Part shown: positions 32,486 through 40,041 of the stretch, piece by piece
Layout of the letters: every line of letters starts with the position of its first letter
Position numbering within the stretch: position 1 is the first letter of the stretch
DNA from: JBOFSR01 sp051651645
GTDB lineage: Bacteria > Spirochaetota > Spirochaetia > Treponematales > Treponemataceae
Reading direction: 5' to 3'
Assembly: GCA_051651645.1 (NCBI GenBank)
Contig: JBOFSR010000084.1
Location: 1-40,041 of the forward strand
DNA length: 40,041 nucleotides
The notes under the pieces: model-generated
The model's database searches: none
Seen by the model: the letters and a program-made list of their open reading frames with translations, nothing else
What the model was told of the DNA's origin: nothing
Translations under genes and position numbers: made by a program

Positions 32486-33703
32486 TTGAAACTTTATAAA
32501 AAGAAATTTTTTACCTTTATTTTTTTACTACTCTCTTTTTCATCTTTTTATGGAAGTATTGATGATTTATTTGACGATCCTATTGGAGATATTGAAGAAG
32601 AAGGTGAAAACATTGATTATAAAGAACAGTTGGAAAATGACCGAAAGTTTAATATTGCAGGGGATTTTTCAATTACGAGCGGAATGTCTATTGGCTGGGA
32701 AAATTATGATTTTGATCTTTTTAAGTATTCTTTCGGATTGACAGCAGAGGCTTCTTTGAGCTTTGATGTTCGCCCTGATCCCTATATTCGTATTGTTGGA
32801 AAGTTTACCACAGAAATTGAGCCTGATACAATTTACTCAGGCTGGAACGGTATTCAGCTTGACTCCCTTTACTTGGATTACAACTTACGAGACTTTGTCT
32901 TTTTTTCTTTTGGAAATTTTCCCGTCAAATGGGGACAAGGTATACTTTTTGATCCTGCAAATCTTTTAGATGGTATAGAAGATGGATTTAATTTTCGCGT
33001 TTCCTTTCCAACTTTTTTAGACGGATTAAATTTTATTGCATACTTACGAGCAAATATGTCCCCTGAAGAAGTTTTTTCAATGAAGAATATTTATTTTGCT
33101 GCAAATGTTGATAAAATTGTTAAAAATGTACGCTTTTCTTTAGGAGCTAAAGGAAATGAGCTTGATGGAATTCAATCCTACTTTGGCTACAAAATGGCCT
33201 TATATTACTTTGAATACGCAACAGATGTTTGTGTAATTTTCAATAATCTAGGAAAAGATAATTTTGACGTATCCTTTAAAATTCTTACAGGACTATACTA
33301 TGATTGGAAAAATCTTGGAATTCTTATAGAGTATTTTTATGATCACACAACAACGCCTGCATACTTAAAAAAGTCAACAGATTTAAAAGACCACAATATT
33401 GGGGCAACAATCACATGGAGAAGAATGTTTAACTCACCATTTAGCCTTATTGCAAATGCTCAGCATACTTTTTCTGACAATACAGGAGGAGCCCTATTAT
33501 TTTTTACCGTTTCTCCTTTTCCCTATGTCAATGTTCGATTTGGCTTTCCTTTTTTATGGGGGAAAGATAACGGGCGCTATACGCAATCAGTGTTGAACAA
33601 ACAACCAAGCTGGAAATCTGTTGATACAAATACGGAGTTTTATCAAAGCCTTGATAAAAGAGCCTCATTCTTCTTGAGTATTACCCTTTCTCGTTCATTC
33701 TAG
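32486..33703 (+). CDS. Predicted outer-membrane beta-barrel protein
   Basis: A 405-residue exported protein. The signal peptide (FFTFIFLLLSFSSFYG) is followed by an acidic segment (DDLFDDPIGDIEEEGENID). Alternating-residue beta strands rich in Tyr and Phe then run to a C-terminal phenylalanine (FFLSITLSRSF), the usual barrel-assembly signal. The start is TTG 32486, two bases after the upstream stop, so translation is probably coupled. I do not recognise a named family. It could be the outer-membrane acceptor or exit point for the LolA-like carrier. A 123-bp gap separates it from ftsA. Confidence 0.75.
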   Translation: MKLYKKKFFTFIFLLLSFSSFYGSIDDLFDDPIGDIEEEGENIDYKEQLENDRKFNIAGDFSITSGMSIGWENYDFDLFKYSFGLTAEASLSFDVRPDPYIRIVGKFTTEIEPDTIYSGWNGIQLDSLYLDYNLRDFVFFSFGNFPVKWGQGILFDPANLLDGIEDGFNFRVSFPTFLDGLNFIAYLRANMSPEEVFSMKNIYFAANVDKIVKNVRFSLGAKGNELDGIQSYFGYKMALYYFEYATDVCVIFNNLGKDNFDVSFKILTGLYYDWKNLGILIEYFYDHTTTPAYLKKSTDLKDHNIGATITWRRMFNSPFSLIANAQHTFSDNTGGALLFFTVSPFPYVNVRFGFPFLWGKDNGRYTQSVLNKQPSWKSVDTNTEFYQSLDKRASFFLSITLSRSF

Positions 33704-33826
33704 GTTTTGCAATTTTCTAAACTCCCCTAAAATATTTTAAAGTTTTTCTTTTGAACAATTTTTAAGTTTTATTTTTTTTTGCCGAAAAGTAAGTGATAGA
33801 AGGATTAATTTTACAGGAGCTTCATT

Positions 33827-35080
33827 TTGAGTAATGTATTAGTTGGTTTAGATATAGGAACAAGTACAATTCGCGTAGTTATTGGAGAAATTCTTGATGA
33901 CGGAAGCCTTCATGTGCTTGGCGTCGGATCAAATCCCTCTATTGGACTGCGTAAGGGCGTTGTAGTAAATCCAAATGCTGCCTATCAATCAATCTCCCCT
34001 GCCATTGAATCAGCTGAAATGATGTCTGGCCGTGAAGTTACAAACTGTGTTGCAGGCATTGGCGGCTCTCACATTGAAAGCATTAATACAAAAGGCTTAG
34101 TTGCCGTTATCAACAAAAACACTGAAAGTGCAGAAATTAGTCAAAATGATGTTGATAGAGTAATTGAAGCAGCACAGGCAATTGTAATTCCTATGGATAG
34201 ACAGATTTTGCACGTTATTCCTCGCTCCTACATTGTTGATGGCCTAAAGGGAATAAAAAACCCTCTAAACATGATCGGCGTTCGCCTTGAGGCGGAGGTG
34301 CTCATTGTTACCTCCTCCGTCACGGCTGTCAAAAATTATATTCCTTGTATTGAAAGAGCTGGCTATTATGTCGATTTAGTAACGCTTAAAACACTTGCTG
34401 CAGCAAAGTCGGTAATGACAACAGAGGAGCAAGAGCTGGGCTCTATTTTAATTGATATTGGCGGCGGCACAACGGATATGCTCGTCTTTACAGAAGGAGC
34501 TCCTGTTTGCTCAGGATCAATTCCCATTGGTGGAACCTTAATTACAAATGATCTATCAATTGTTAAAGGAATTTCTTTTGAAACAGCAGAGCGAATAAAA
34601 TTGAGTGCTGGCTGTTGCTGGGAAGGATTACTTGAAAAACATGAAGAAGTTATCATTCCAGGAATTGGCGGGCGGCCACCTGAGTCAACCTCACGCCAAG
34701 AAATTTGCCAAATCATTTATCCTCGAGTTGCAGAAATCTTTATGATGGTAAAACAAAAGATTTCACCCTTTACCAAAAATTTCTCAGGAAATTATATCAT
34801 TACAGGAGCATCGGCACTGTTACCTGGCATGCTTGAACTCGCTTCACATATTTTTGAAACTCCTGCTGTTCGCATTGGTATTCCTAATAAGCTTGGCGGC
34901 TTAATGGAGGAATATCGACGGCCAGAATATGCAACGGCAACAGGACTACTTTTAATGCATGCAGAAAAAAATCAGTCCGCCAATCAGCATAATCATAAGC
35001 ACCACCATTCTGATGGCAGACAAAAAAACAAAGGTAGCATGAAGAATAAATTCACCAATTTTTTGAAAGAATTTTTTTAA
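33827..35080 (+). CDS. ftsA: Cell division protein FtsA
   Basis: A 417-residue actin-like ATPase that anchors FtsZ filaments to the inner membrane. Phosphate 1 is VGLDIGTSTIRVVIGE, phosphate 2 is ILIDIGGGTTDMLVF and the adenosine motif is NYIITGASALLPGMLE. The FtsA-specific 1C domain lies at about 80-165. The tail has a His-rich stretch (QHNHKHHHSDG) and ends in an amphipathic helix (MKNKFTNFLKEFF) that should bind membrane. The start is TTG 33827 with AGGAG 7 nt upstream. It is followed by ftsZ after 96 bp. Confidence 0.95.
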   Translation: MSNVLVGLDIGTSTIRVVIGEILDDGSLHVLGVGSNPSIGLRKGVVVNPNAAYQSISPAIESAEMMSGREVTNCVAGIGGSHIESINTKGLVAVINKNTESAEISQNDVDRVIEAAQAIVIPMDRQILHVIPRSYIVDGLKGIKNPLNMIGVRLEAEVLIVTSSVTAVKNYIPCIERAGYYVDLVTLKTLAAAKSVMTTEEQELGSILIDIGGGTTDMLVFTEGAPVCSGSIPIGGTLITNDLSIVKGISFETAERIKLSAGCCWEGLLEKHEEVIIPGIGGRPPESTSRQEICQIIYPRVAEIFMMVKQKISPFTKNFSGNYIITGASALLPGMLELASHIFETPAVRIGIPNKLGGLMEEYRRPEYATATGLLLMHAEKNQSANQHNHKHHHSDGRQKNKGSMKNKFTNFLKEFF

Positions 35081-35134
35081 AACTTATAAAATAATATTGC
35101 CTAAATGCTCTTTCTACTATACACTAAATAACTT

Positions 35135-35153
35135 CTAAGTTGTGATAACTTAG
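35135..35153. repeat. Dyad upstream of ftsZ
   Basis: CTAAGTT (35135-35141), a 5-nt spacer, and its exact complement AACTTAG (35147-35153), 23 bp before the ftsZ start. There is no T-run, so it is an operator-like site or an mRNA stem rather than a terminator. No clear ftsZ promoter was found around it. Confidence 0.6.
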
Positions 35154-35176
35154 CTATGTATAGTTCTGGGGGGAAC

Positions 35177-36373
35177 ATGACAAATATGCAAATCGTTGCT
35201 GATCAAAACATCAGTCCGACAAAGATTAAAGTTATTGGAGCTGGTGGTGGCGGTTCCAATGCAGTAAATCGAATGATTGAAGGTGGCTTAACAAACGTTG
35301 AGTTCATTGTTGCAAATACTGATTTACAAGCACTTAATGGATCAAATGCGTTTGAAAAAATAACAATTGGATCAAAACTTACGGGTGGATTAGGCTCTGG
35401 TGGAAAACCTGAGATTGGCGAGAAAGCCGCTATTGAAGACAGCGAAAATATTGCAAATGTAATCAAGGGTGCTCACATGGTTTTTGTAACGGCTGGAATG
35501 GGCGGCGGAACAGGAACAGGAGCTGCTCCTATTATTGCGAAAATTGCTCGGGAACAAGGAGCCTTGACTGTTGGCGTTGTAACAAAACCCTTTGATTTTG
35601 AAGGGCGCGTAAAAATGAAACTTGCCGAAGAGGGCATTCGAAAGCTGAGAGAGGCAGTTGATACGCTCATCGTTATTCCAAACCAGCATTTACTCAAAGT
35701 AGTTGATCGACGTACCCCTATAAAGGATGCTTTTTTAGTCGCTGATGACGTGTTACGTCAGGGTGTACAAGGAATTTCAGATCTAATAACAAAGCCTGGA
35801 ATTATCAATATTGACTTTGCTGACGTGCGTACCACAATGGAAGGTATGGGAGATGCAATTATGGGCGTTGGTATTGGTCAGGGAGAAAATCGTGCTATTG
35901 AAGCTGCAACGGCTGCAATCAACAATCCCTTACTTGAAGACTCACATATTGAGGGAGCAAAAAGCATTTTAATTAATGTTACAGGGGATGATTCGTTAAC
36001 ACTTGCCGAAGTAGAGGAAATCGCAAAAATTATTACCGCAAATGCTGATCCTGAGGCCATGATTATTACAGGCTCTGCAATTGATCCGACAATCACAGAA
36101 GAAAAGTTGACGGTCTCAGTTATTGCAACAGGTTTTAATGCAGAATTTAGATCAACTCCAAATGAAATGCACATTGCTTTAGCAAATGCTGAAAAAGAAA
36201 AAGAGGCTGAAAAACAAAAAGGAACTGTTTTATCTCCAAAGCAATGGAACAATATTTTAAATCCAGATAAGCATATTCCACCGCCAATGCCGTCAATTCC
36301 ACGCAATATTAATTTAGATGATTTAGATACCCCAGCTTTTTTGCGACAACAAAAGAAAACTGAAGGCAGTTAA
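35177..36373 (+). CDS. ftsZ: Cell division protein FtsZ
   Basis: A 398-residue tubulin-like GTPase that forms the division ring. IKVIGAGGGGSNAVNRM opens the GTPase domain. GMGGGTGTGAAPIIA is the tubulin signature loop. VITKPGIINIDFADV-like sequence and the T7 region follow. After a short linker comes the conserved C-terminal peptide DDLDTPAFLRQQ that binds FtsA. The start is ATG 35177, with GGGGGG 3 nt upstream. A start at ATG 35156 would place the ribosome site inside the gene. The xer gene follows at 8 bp. Confidence 0.97.
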   Translation: MTNMQIVADQNISPTKIKVIGAGGGGSNAVNRMIEGGLTNVEFIVANTDLQALNGSNAFEKITIGSKLTGGLGSGGKPEIGEKAAIEDSENIANVIKGAHMVFVTAGMGGGTGTGAAPIIAKIAREQGALTVGVVTKPFDFEGRVKMKLAEEGIRKLREAVDTLIVIPNQHLLKVVDRRTPIKDAFLVADDVLRQGVQGISDLITKPGIINIDFADVRTTMEGMGDAIMGVGIGQGENRAIEAATAAINNPLLEDSHIEGAKSILINVTGDDSLTLAEVEEIAKIITANADPEAMIITGSAIDPTITEEKLTVSVIATGFNAEFRSTPNEMHIALANAEKEKEAEKQKGTVLSPKQWNNILNPDKHIPPPMPSIPRNINLDDLDTPAFLRQQKKTEGS

Positions 36374-36381
36374 AATATAAC

Positions 36382-37293
36382 TTGAAACATCCATTATTGC
36401 AGCGTTATACAGTTTTTTTAACATCTGTCAAAAAGATGGCACATCTTACAGTAGAAACGTACTTATCAAGCGTGGAGTTTTTTTTCAAATGGCTTGAGCA
36501 AGAAAAATCGCCTCTGTTAACTCAAGAGATGATTTTACAACCGAGTCTAAATGACTTTACATTTTTTTTACTTTCTCGAAAAACTACTGGTGCAACAGCA
36601 AATACAATCGCAAAAGATATTTCAGCTCTACGATCATTTTCTTCATTTATGGTTTCCTCTTCACTGTGGCAAGAAAATCCAGCTCTGCTTTTGGAGCGGC
36701 CATCACCTACTCGCAGCTTACCTCGTGTATTTTCAATTGAACAAATTGATTCATTTTTGCAAACTATTGATATTTCTGAACCTTTGGGAGTACGAGATCG
36801 TACCATTTTTGAGCTCATTTATTCTTGCGGCTTACGTATCAGCGAGGCTGTTAATTTGAAACTGGAAAATATTCACCTTACAGAACGCCTTCTTTTAGTT
36901 TTTGGCAAGGGATCCAAGGAAAGAATTGTACCTTTTGGCGATGATGCTCATTTTTGGCTAAAAAAATGGCTCGACGAAGCACGAGTCAGCCTTGTTGGAA
37001 CACGCCATATTTCTAGTGTTTTTGTCAACTTTCGCGGAAAGCCGCTGTCACGAAAAGGGATTTGGAAGCGATTTAAAGAAATTGAAGGATTGAGTGGATT
37101 ATCAGGCAAAGTGCATACCCTACGACACTCCTTTGCAACTCACTTACTTGCTGGTGGTGCAGATTTACGAAGCGTGCAAGAACTTCTTGGTCACTCAGAT
37201 ATCTCAACTACTCAAATTTATACTCATATCAATTCTGAAACTCTTCATTTATATCACAAGCAATATTTTCCTCAAAATAATAAAGATTCATAA
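36382..37293 (+). CDS. xerC: Tyrosine recombinase, XerC/XerD type
   Basis: A 303-residue site-specific recombinase that resolves chromosome dimers at dif. The N-terminal SAM-like core-binding domain (about 1-90: FLTSVKKMAHLTVETYLSSVEFFFKWL) precedes the catalytic domain. Its residues are Arg in SCGLRISEAVNL, Lys in GKGSKERIVPFG, His and Arg in HTLRHSFATHLLAGG, His in LLGHSDISTTQ and the Tyr nucleophile in IYTHI. The length fits Xer proteins and there are no phage neighbours. It sits in the ftsA-ftsZ operon. XerC and XerD cannot be told apart with confidence here. The start is taken as TTG 36382, since the next ATG (36436) would cut the first helix. Confidence 0.9.
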   Translation: MKHPLLQRYTVFLTSVKKMAHLTVETYLSSVEFFFKWLEQEKSPLLTQEMILQPSLNDFTFFLLSRKTTGATANTIAKDISALRSFSSFMVSSSLWQENPALLLERPSPTRSLPRVFSIEQIDSFLQTIDISEPLGVRDRTIFELIYSCGLRISEAVNLKLENIHLTERLLLVFGKGSKERIVPFGDDAHFWLKKWLDEARVSLVGTRHISSVFVNFRGKPLSRKGIWKRFKEIEGLSGLSGKVHTLRHSFATHLLAGGADLRSVQELLGHSDISTTQIYTHINSETLHLYHKQYFPQNNKDS

Positions 37294-37304
37294 GATAACT
37301 TATG
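37289..37304. terminator. Short bidirectional dyad at the xer/GH3 convergence
   Basis: CATAAG-ATAA-CTTATG, a perfect 6-bp stem with a 4-nt loop. It contains the xer stop codon on the plus strand and the GH3 stop codon on the minus strand. The tails are not T-rich, so as a terminator it would be weak. Confidence 0.5.
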
Positions 37305-38496
37305 GCAATACAACAGCTTGGAGCTCATTATTAACAAATTCAAGTAATCCTAAATTAATTTTTTCTTCAAGAATTTTTTGCACAGACTCATCAACCAAAT
37401 GCTCAAAAATTTTATCTTCAGCTATCTTTTTTTTAACAATTTCAATCACCTCTGTTAAATCCTTTGAAGAAAGCATAACAATATTCACACCAGCCTCAAT
37501 CGCTTTAATTACTGAAATATCAGGAGGATAGCCGTTTTCAATAAGAGCCGACATAAAAATATCATCAGAAAAAACTAATCCTGTGAACTTAAGCTTAGAC
37601 TTTAAAATATCAGTTACCATTTTTTTAGAAAGACAAGAGGGCATAGTATCAGTATGAGGCACAATAACATGTGACATAAGCACACCTGAATGCAAAGTAA
37701 GTACTTTTTCAAATGGCTGTAAAAATTGTTTGAAAAAAATCTCATCTGTAATATCTAAAATCGGCAACCCCTCATGAGGATCAATATTTGTATTACCAGG
37801 GAAATGCTTTGCAACGGGCAAAATCTGTGCCTGATTGTGAGCTTTTATAAAAGCCGAAGAAAAATTCTCTACTTTTTGCAAATCGCCAAAACTACGTGTA
37901 TCTAAAAAATCCTGATTTTCTTGAGTTTCAATTTCCACCACAGGAGCTAAATTAATATGAAAGCCAAATTTTCTCAATGCCTGTGCTTGCGAAGAAAATA
38001 ATTCATACGCAGCATCTATGCTCATAGTTTCACCAATCTCTTTTGCAGATGGAAATGGCGGTGAAATTTTTCTTAAGCGATTAACATAGCCACCTTCATG
38101 ATCGATAGCAAAAAAAGGTGGAACAAATGATTTTTTAGGATTTGCTCCATAGGAAAACCAGTGTTGAAGGCTAGTCGTAAAATCAATGAGTTTTTCGCTA
38201 GACTGCGGAATGTTATAACCAAAAAAAAGAATAGATCCTGGTGCATAAGAAGAAAATCCTTGAAGTGCAGCTGGATTAAATTCATCACCTTCAATGCCTA
38301 TCATAAAAAGCTGGGCAATTTTTTCTTCTTGAGTTAGACCTTCAATATAAGAGATAAGGGCAATTTTTTCTTCTTTTGTTAAAACCTTAGCTTGTAATAT
38401 GTCTTTTTGAGAACTATTAATTTTTGAGCAAGCAATCACTCCAAAAAAACATATGACAAGTAAAGAGAACGTTACAATAAAACTTCGGTAAACCAC
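37300..38496 (-). CDS. Glycoside hydrolase family 3 lipoprotein (beta-N-acetylhexosaminidase, NagZ-like)
   Basis: A 398-residue lipoprotein. The signal ends in the lipobox GVIAC, so Cys at about 23 is lipidated. The GH3 TIM barrel starts EKIAQLFMIGIEG. It has FFAIDHEGGYVNRLR, VAKHFPGNTNIDPHEGLPILD and TGLVFSDDIFMSALIE with the nucleophile Asp. NagZ-type enzymes carry the catalytic Asp-His pair in the KHFPG loop, here D-P-H. The usual G-H-G before it is G-N-T. It removes terminal GlcNAc-type sugars, likely from muropeptides. The start is GTG 38496, inside the last 25 bases of the upstream TRAP gene. Confidence 0.88.
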   Translation of the reverse strand: MVYRSFIVTFSLLVICFFGVIACSKINSSQKDILQAKVLTKEEKIALISYIEGLTQEEKIAQLFMIGIEGDEFNPAALQGFSSYAPGSILFFGYNIPQSSEKLIDFTTSLQHWFSYGANPKKSFVPPFFAIDHEGGYVNRLRKISPPFPSAKEIGETMSIDAAYELFSSQAQALRKFGFHINLAPVVEIETQENQDFLDTRSFGDLQKVENFSSAFIKAHNQAQILPVAKHFPGNTNIDPHEGLPILDITDEIFFKQFLQPFEKVLTLHSGVLMSHVIVPHTDTMPSCLSKKMVTDILKSKLKFTGLVFSDDIFMSALIENGYPPDISVIKAIEAGVNIVMLSSKDLTEVIEIVKKKIAEDKIFEHLVDESVQKILEEKINLGLLEFVNNELQAVVLP

Positions 38497-40041
38497 GGCA
38501 CATAGGTAACAAGCAATAGGATAATAAATTCAACAAGCAAAAAGGGCAAAACTCCCTTTACAACTTTCATAACTGGCGTATTAAAGGCATAAGATGCAAT
38601 AAATAAATCCATTCCAACAGGAGGCGTTAAAAAGCCGAGTTGAAGATTCATAAGAAAAATAACACCCGTTTGTACAGCAGAAATCCCAAAAGATTGTGCA
38701 ACAGGAATAATTAACGGTGAAACAATCAAAATCGCAGAGTAAATATCCATTAAACAGCCAACAAGCAGCAAACAAATGTTAAGTAAAAGCAAAAATAGAA
38801 TTTTTGAATGAACATGCTGAATGATAAAAGTTGAAATTATTTCTGGAACATTTGCATCAATTAAATAATATGACAAACCTCGAGCAGACCCTAAAATAAT
38901 CAAAACACCACCAGTAATTGGAATACTTTGAGCGATCACTTTTAAAGCAGACTTAATTGTATAATCTTTTCGAACAAAGGTTTCAAGACAAAAGGCGTAT
39001 GCAACAGCAAAAGAAGCTGCTTCAAGAAGTGTAAAAAAGCCTGAAAAAAAAGCAAAAATAATTAAAAAAGGCATCAACAATTCAAAAATCGCATTTTTTA
39101 ATGAATCTCTAATAGAAAGCCATGAAAAAGCAGGTCGTTCAGTTGCCTTATCTTTGAAAAACCCCGTAATAATCATTGCAACAGCAATCATAAGACCTGG
39201 AATTGCGGCTCCCTTAAAAAGATCAAAAACATTAATGGTAAAAAAATTAATTGTTCCATACATAATAATCGCAACACTCGGAGGAAACAGCAGACCGATT
39301 GCACCAGAAACAGTAACAAGGGATTGAGCATTAGTTTTGGAATAGCCTGTCCCAGTTAAAACAATAGTTAAAATTGAACCAAGTGCTAAAATTGTAACAC
39401 CCGAAACTCCTGTAAAAGTTGTAAAAAAAGTTGCAACTATGACGGCAGCAATAACCGTTCCGCCACGAAACCAGCCAAAAGAGGACTTAAAAACATCTAA
39501 AAGCCTGCTCCCCGCACTCCCTTGAGATAAAATATATCCTGCAATAGTAAAAAGTGGAATAGCGGCTATACTCTTGTCTGTCAAAATATTATATACTTCA
39601 AGGGAAATCACTTCAACATAGCCTGCTTGCGAAAACGCAATATAAGCAATTGCACTAATAACAATAAAAAGCGGTACACCGAGAACGGCGAAGCAAATAA
39701 ATAAAATAATAAAAAAAGGGAAACTATTTTGAGCAATAGCCATCCAGATCTCAGTTATTTGATAAAGAAAAGCAATATTTGTATCATCAAGCTGAAAAGC
39801 AAAAAATAAAATTCCAGTAATAGGCCCTGTCGAAGTTAAAAAACCAATAAAAAGTCCAATTAATGATGAAATAGGATACTCTTTTTTTATCAAAATCATC
39901 ATAATCATTGAAAAATACATGATTGGTAAAATAATAAAAAAAAGTAAAATTGGAATTCCCCAAATTTTATCAGTTGGCAAAAAAGCGGTAAATGATTGCG
40001 AAAAGGCTGTAAAAAAAAGGGCAGTTAAAATGGCGGTAACA
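38472..40041 (-). CDS. TRAP transporter permease, DctQ-DctM fusion (5' end outside the window)
   Basis: At least 522 residues are encoded, and the frame stays open to the window edge, so the start lies beyond 40041. The DctM part begins about 90 residues after TTG 39980 (FFIILFICFAVLGVPLFIVISA). It carries IPLFTIAGYILSQGSAG, GVTILALGSILTIVLTGTGY and the later helices, up to the C-terminus VPWFTEVLL. About 110 residues of extra hydrophobic N-terminus fit a fused DctQ small subunit. TRAP systems import organic acids or sugars with a periplasmic binding protein and an ion gradient. The binding protein is not in the window. The 3' end overlaps the GH3 lipoprotein gene. Confidence 0.9.
   Translation of the reverse strand, partial: VTAILTALFFTAFSQSFTAFLPTDKIWGIPILLFFIILPIMYFSMIMMILIKKEYPISSLIGLFIGFLTSTGPITGILFFAFQLDDTNIAFLYQITEIWMAIAQNSFPFFIILFICFAVLGVPLFIVISAIAYIAFSQAGYVEVISLEVYNILTDKSIAAIPLFTIAGYILSQGSAGSRLLDVFKSSFGWFRGGTVIAAVIVATFFTTFTGVSGVTILALGSILTIVLTGTGYSKTNAQSLVTVSGAIGLLFPPSVAIIMYGTINFFTINVFDLFKGAAIPGLMIAVAMIITGFFKDKATERPAFSWLSIRDSLKNAIFELLMPFLIIFAFFSGFFTLLEAASFAVAYAFCLETFVRKDYTIKSALKVIAQSIPITGGVLIILGSARGLSYYLIDANVPEIISTFIIQHVHSKILFLLLLNICLLLVGCLMDIYSAILIVSPLIIPVAQSFGISAVQTGVIFLMNLQLGFLTPPVGMDLFIASYAFNTPVMKVVKGVLPFLLVEFIILLLVTYVPWFTEVLL

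Overview
The window looks like a chromosomal segment of a low-GC spirochaete close to Treponema. The reasons are a bacterial V/A-type ATPase operon in the order seen in spirochaetes (E, DUF2764, A, B, D, I, K) with no F-type genes, a cheR-cheB pair, periplasmic TPR and outer-membrane barrel proteins of treponemal style, and a fused TRAP permease. This is inferred from gene content. No rRNA or other phylogenetic marker is present, and I see no tRNA, rRNA or CRISPR array.

Layout. 1-626: decayed IS1595-type transposase, cut by the window edge. 758-6058 (+): LysM membrane protein, lytic transglycosylase, then cheR and cheB behind their own promoter. 6169-13714 (+): V-ATPase operon with an internal hairpin after atpB and a near-perfect sigma-70 promoter in front of atpK. 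13722-16301 (+): ispG, a TPR protein and a RidA-like protein. 16333-19855 (-): thiI, an MFS transporter and an Abi/HEPN-like gene. 20037-21212 (+): a second MFS transporter. 21311-21543: a GC-rich 23/24-bp tandem repeat in a gene-free stretch. 21711-22886 (-): serA-type dehydrogenase. 23227-26852 (+): RRM RNA-binding protein, galE, scpA, scpB and an rRNA pseudouridine synthase. 26860-28764 (-): an Rrf2 regulator and a compact [FeFe] hydrogenase, both promoters carrying the same 10-bp motif. 28963-33703 (+): two FtsX-like ABC permeases, a LolA-like periplasmic protein and an outer-membrane barrel, with no ATPase gene. 33827-37293 (+): ftsA, ftsZ and a tyrosine recombinase. 37300-40041 (-): a GH3 lipoprotein overlapping a TRAP permease that runs off the window.

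Themes. (1) Many promoters are readable as TTGACA-like, 17 bp, TATAAT-like. Several place the predicted transcription start on or within about 3 nt of the start codon (LysM gene, cheR, MFS 18736, rrf2, permease 28963), which suggests leaderless mRNAs. Genes elsewhere have clear Shine-Dalgarno sites. (2) The V-ATPase operon carries internal signals placed where subunit stoichiometry changes: a hairpin between A/B and D, and a promoter before the multicopy K ring gene. (3) The four-gene permease/LolA-like/barrel cassette looks like a trans-envelope lipid or lipoprotein transport system and is the best candidate here for an under-described system. (4) The hydrogenase and Rrf2 genes look like a small redox or Fe-S-responsive module.
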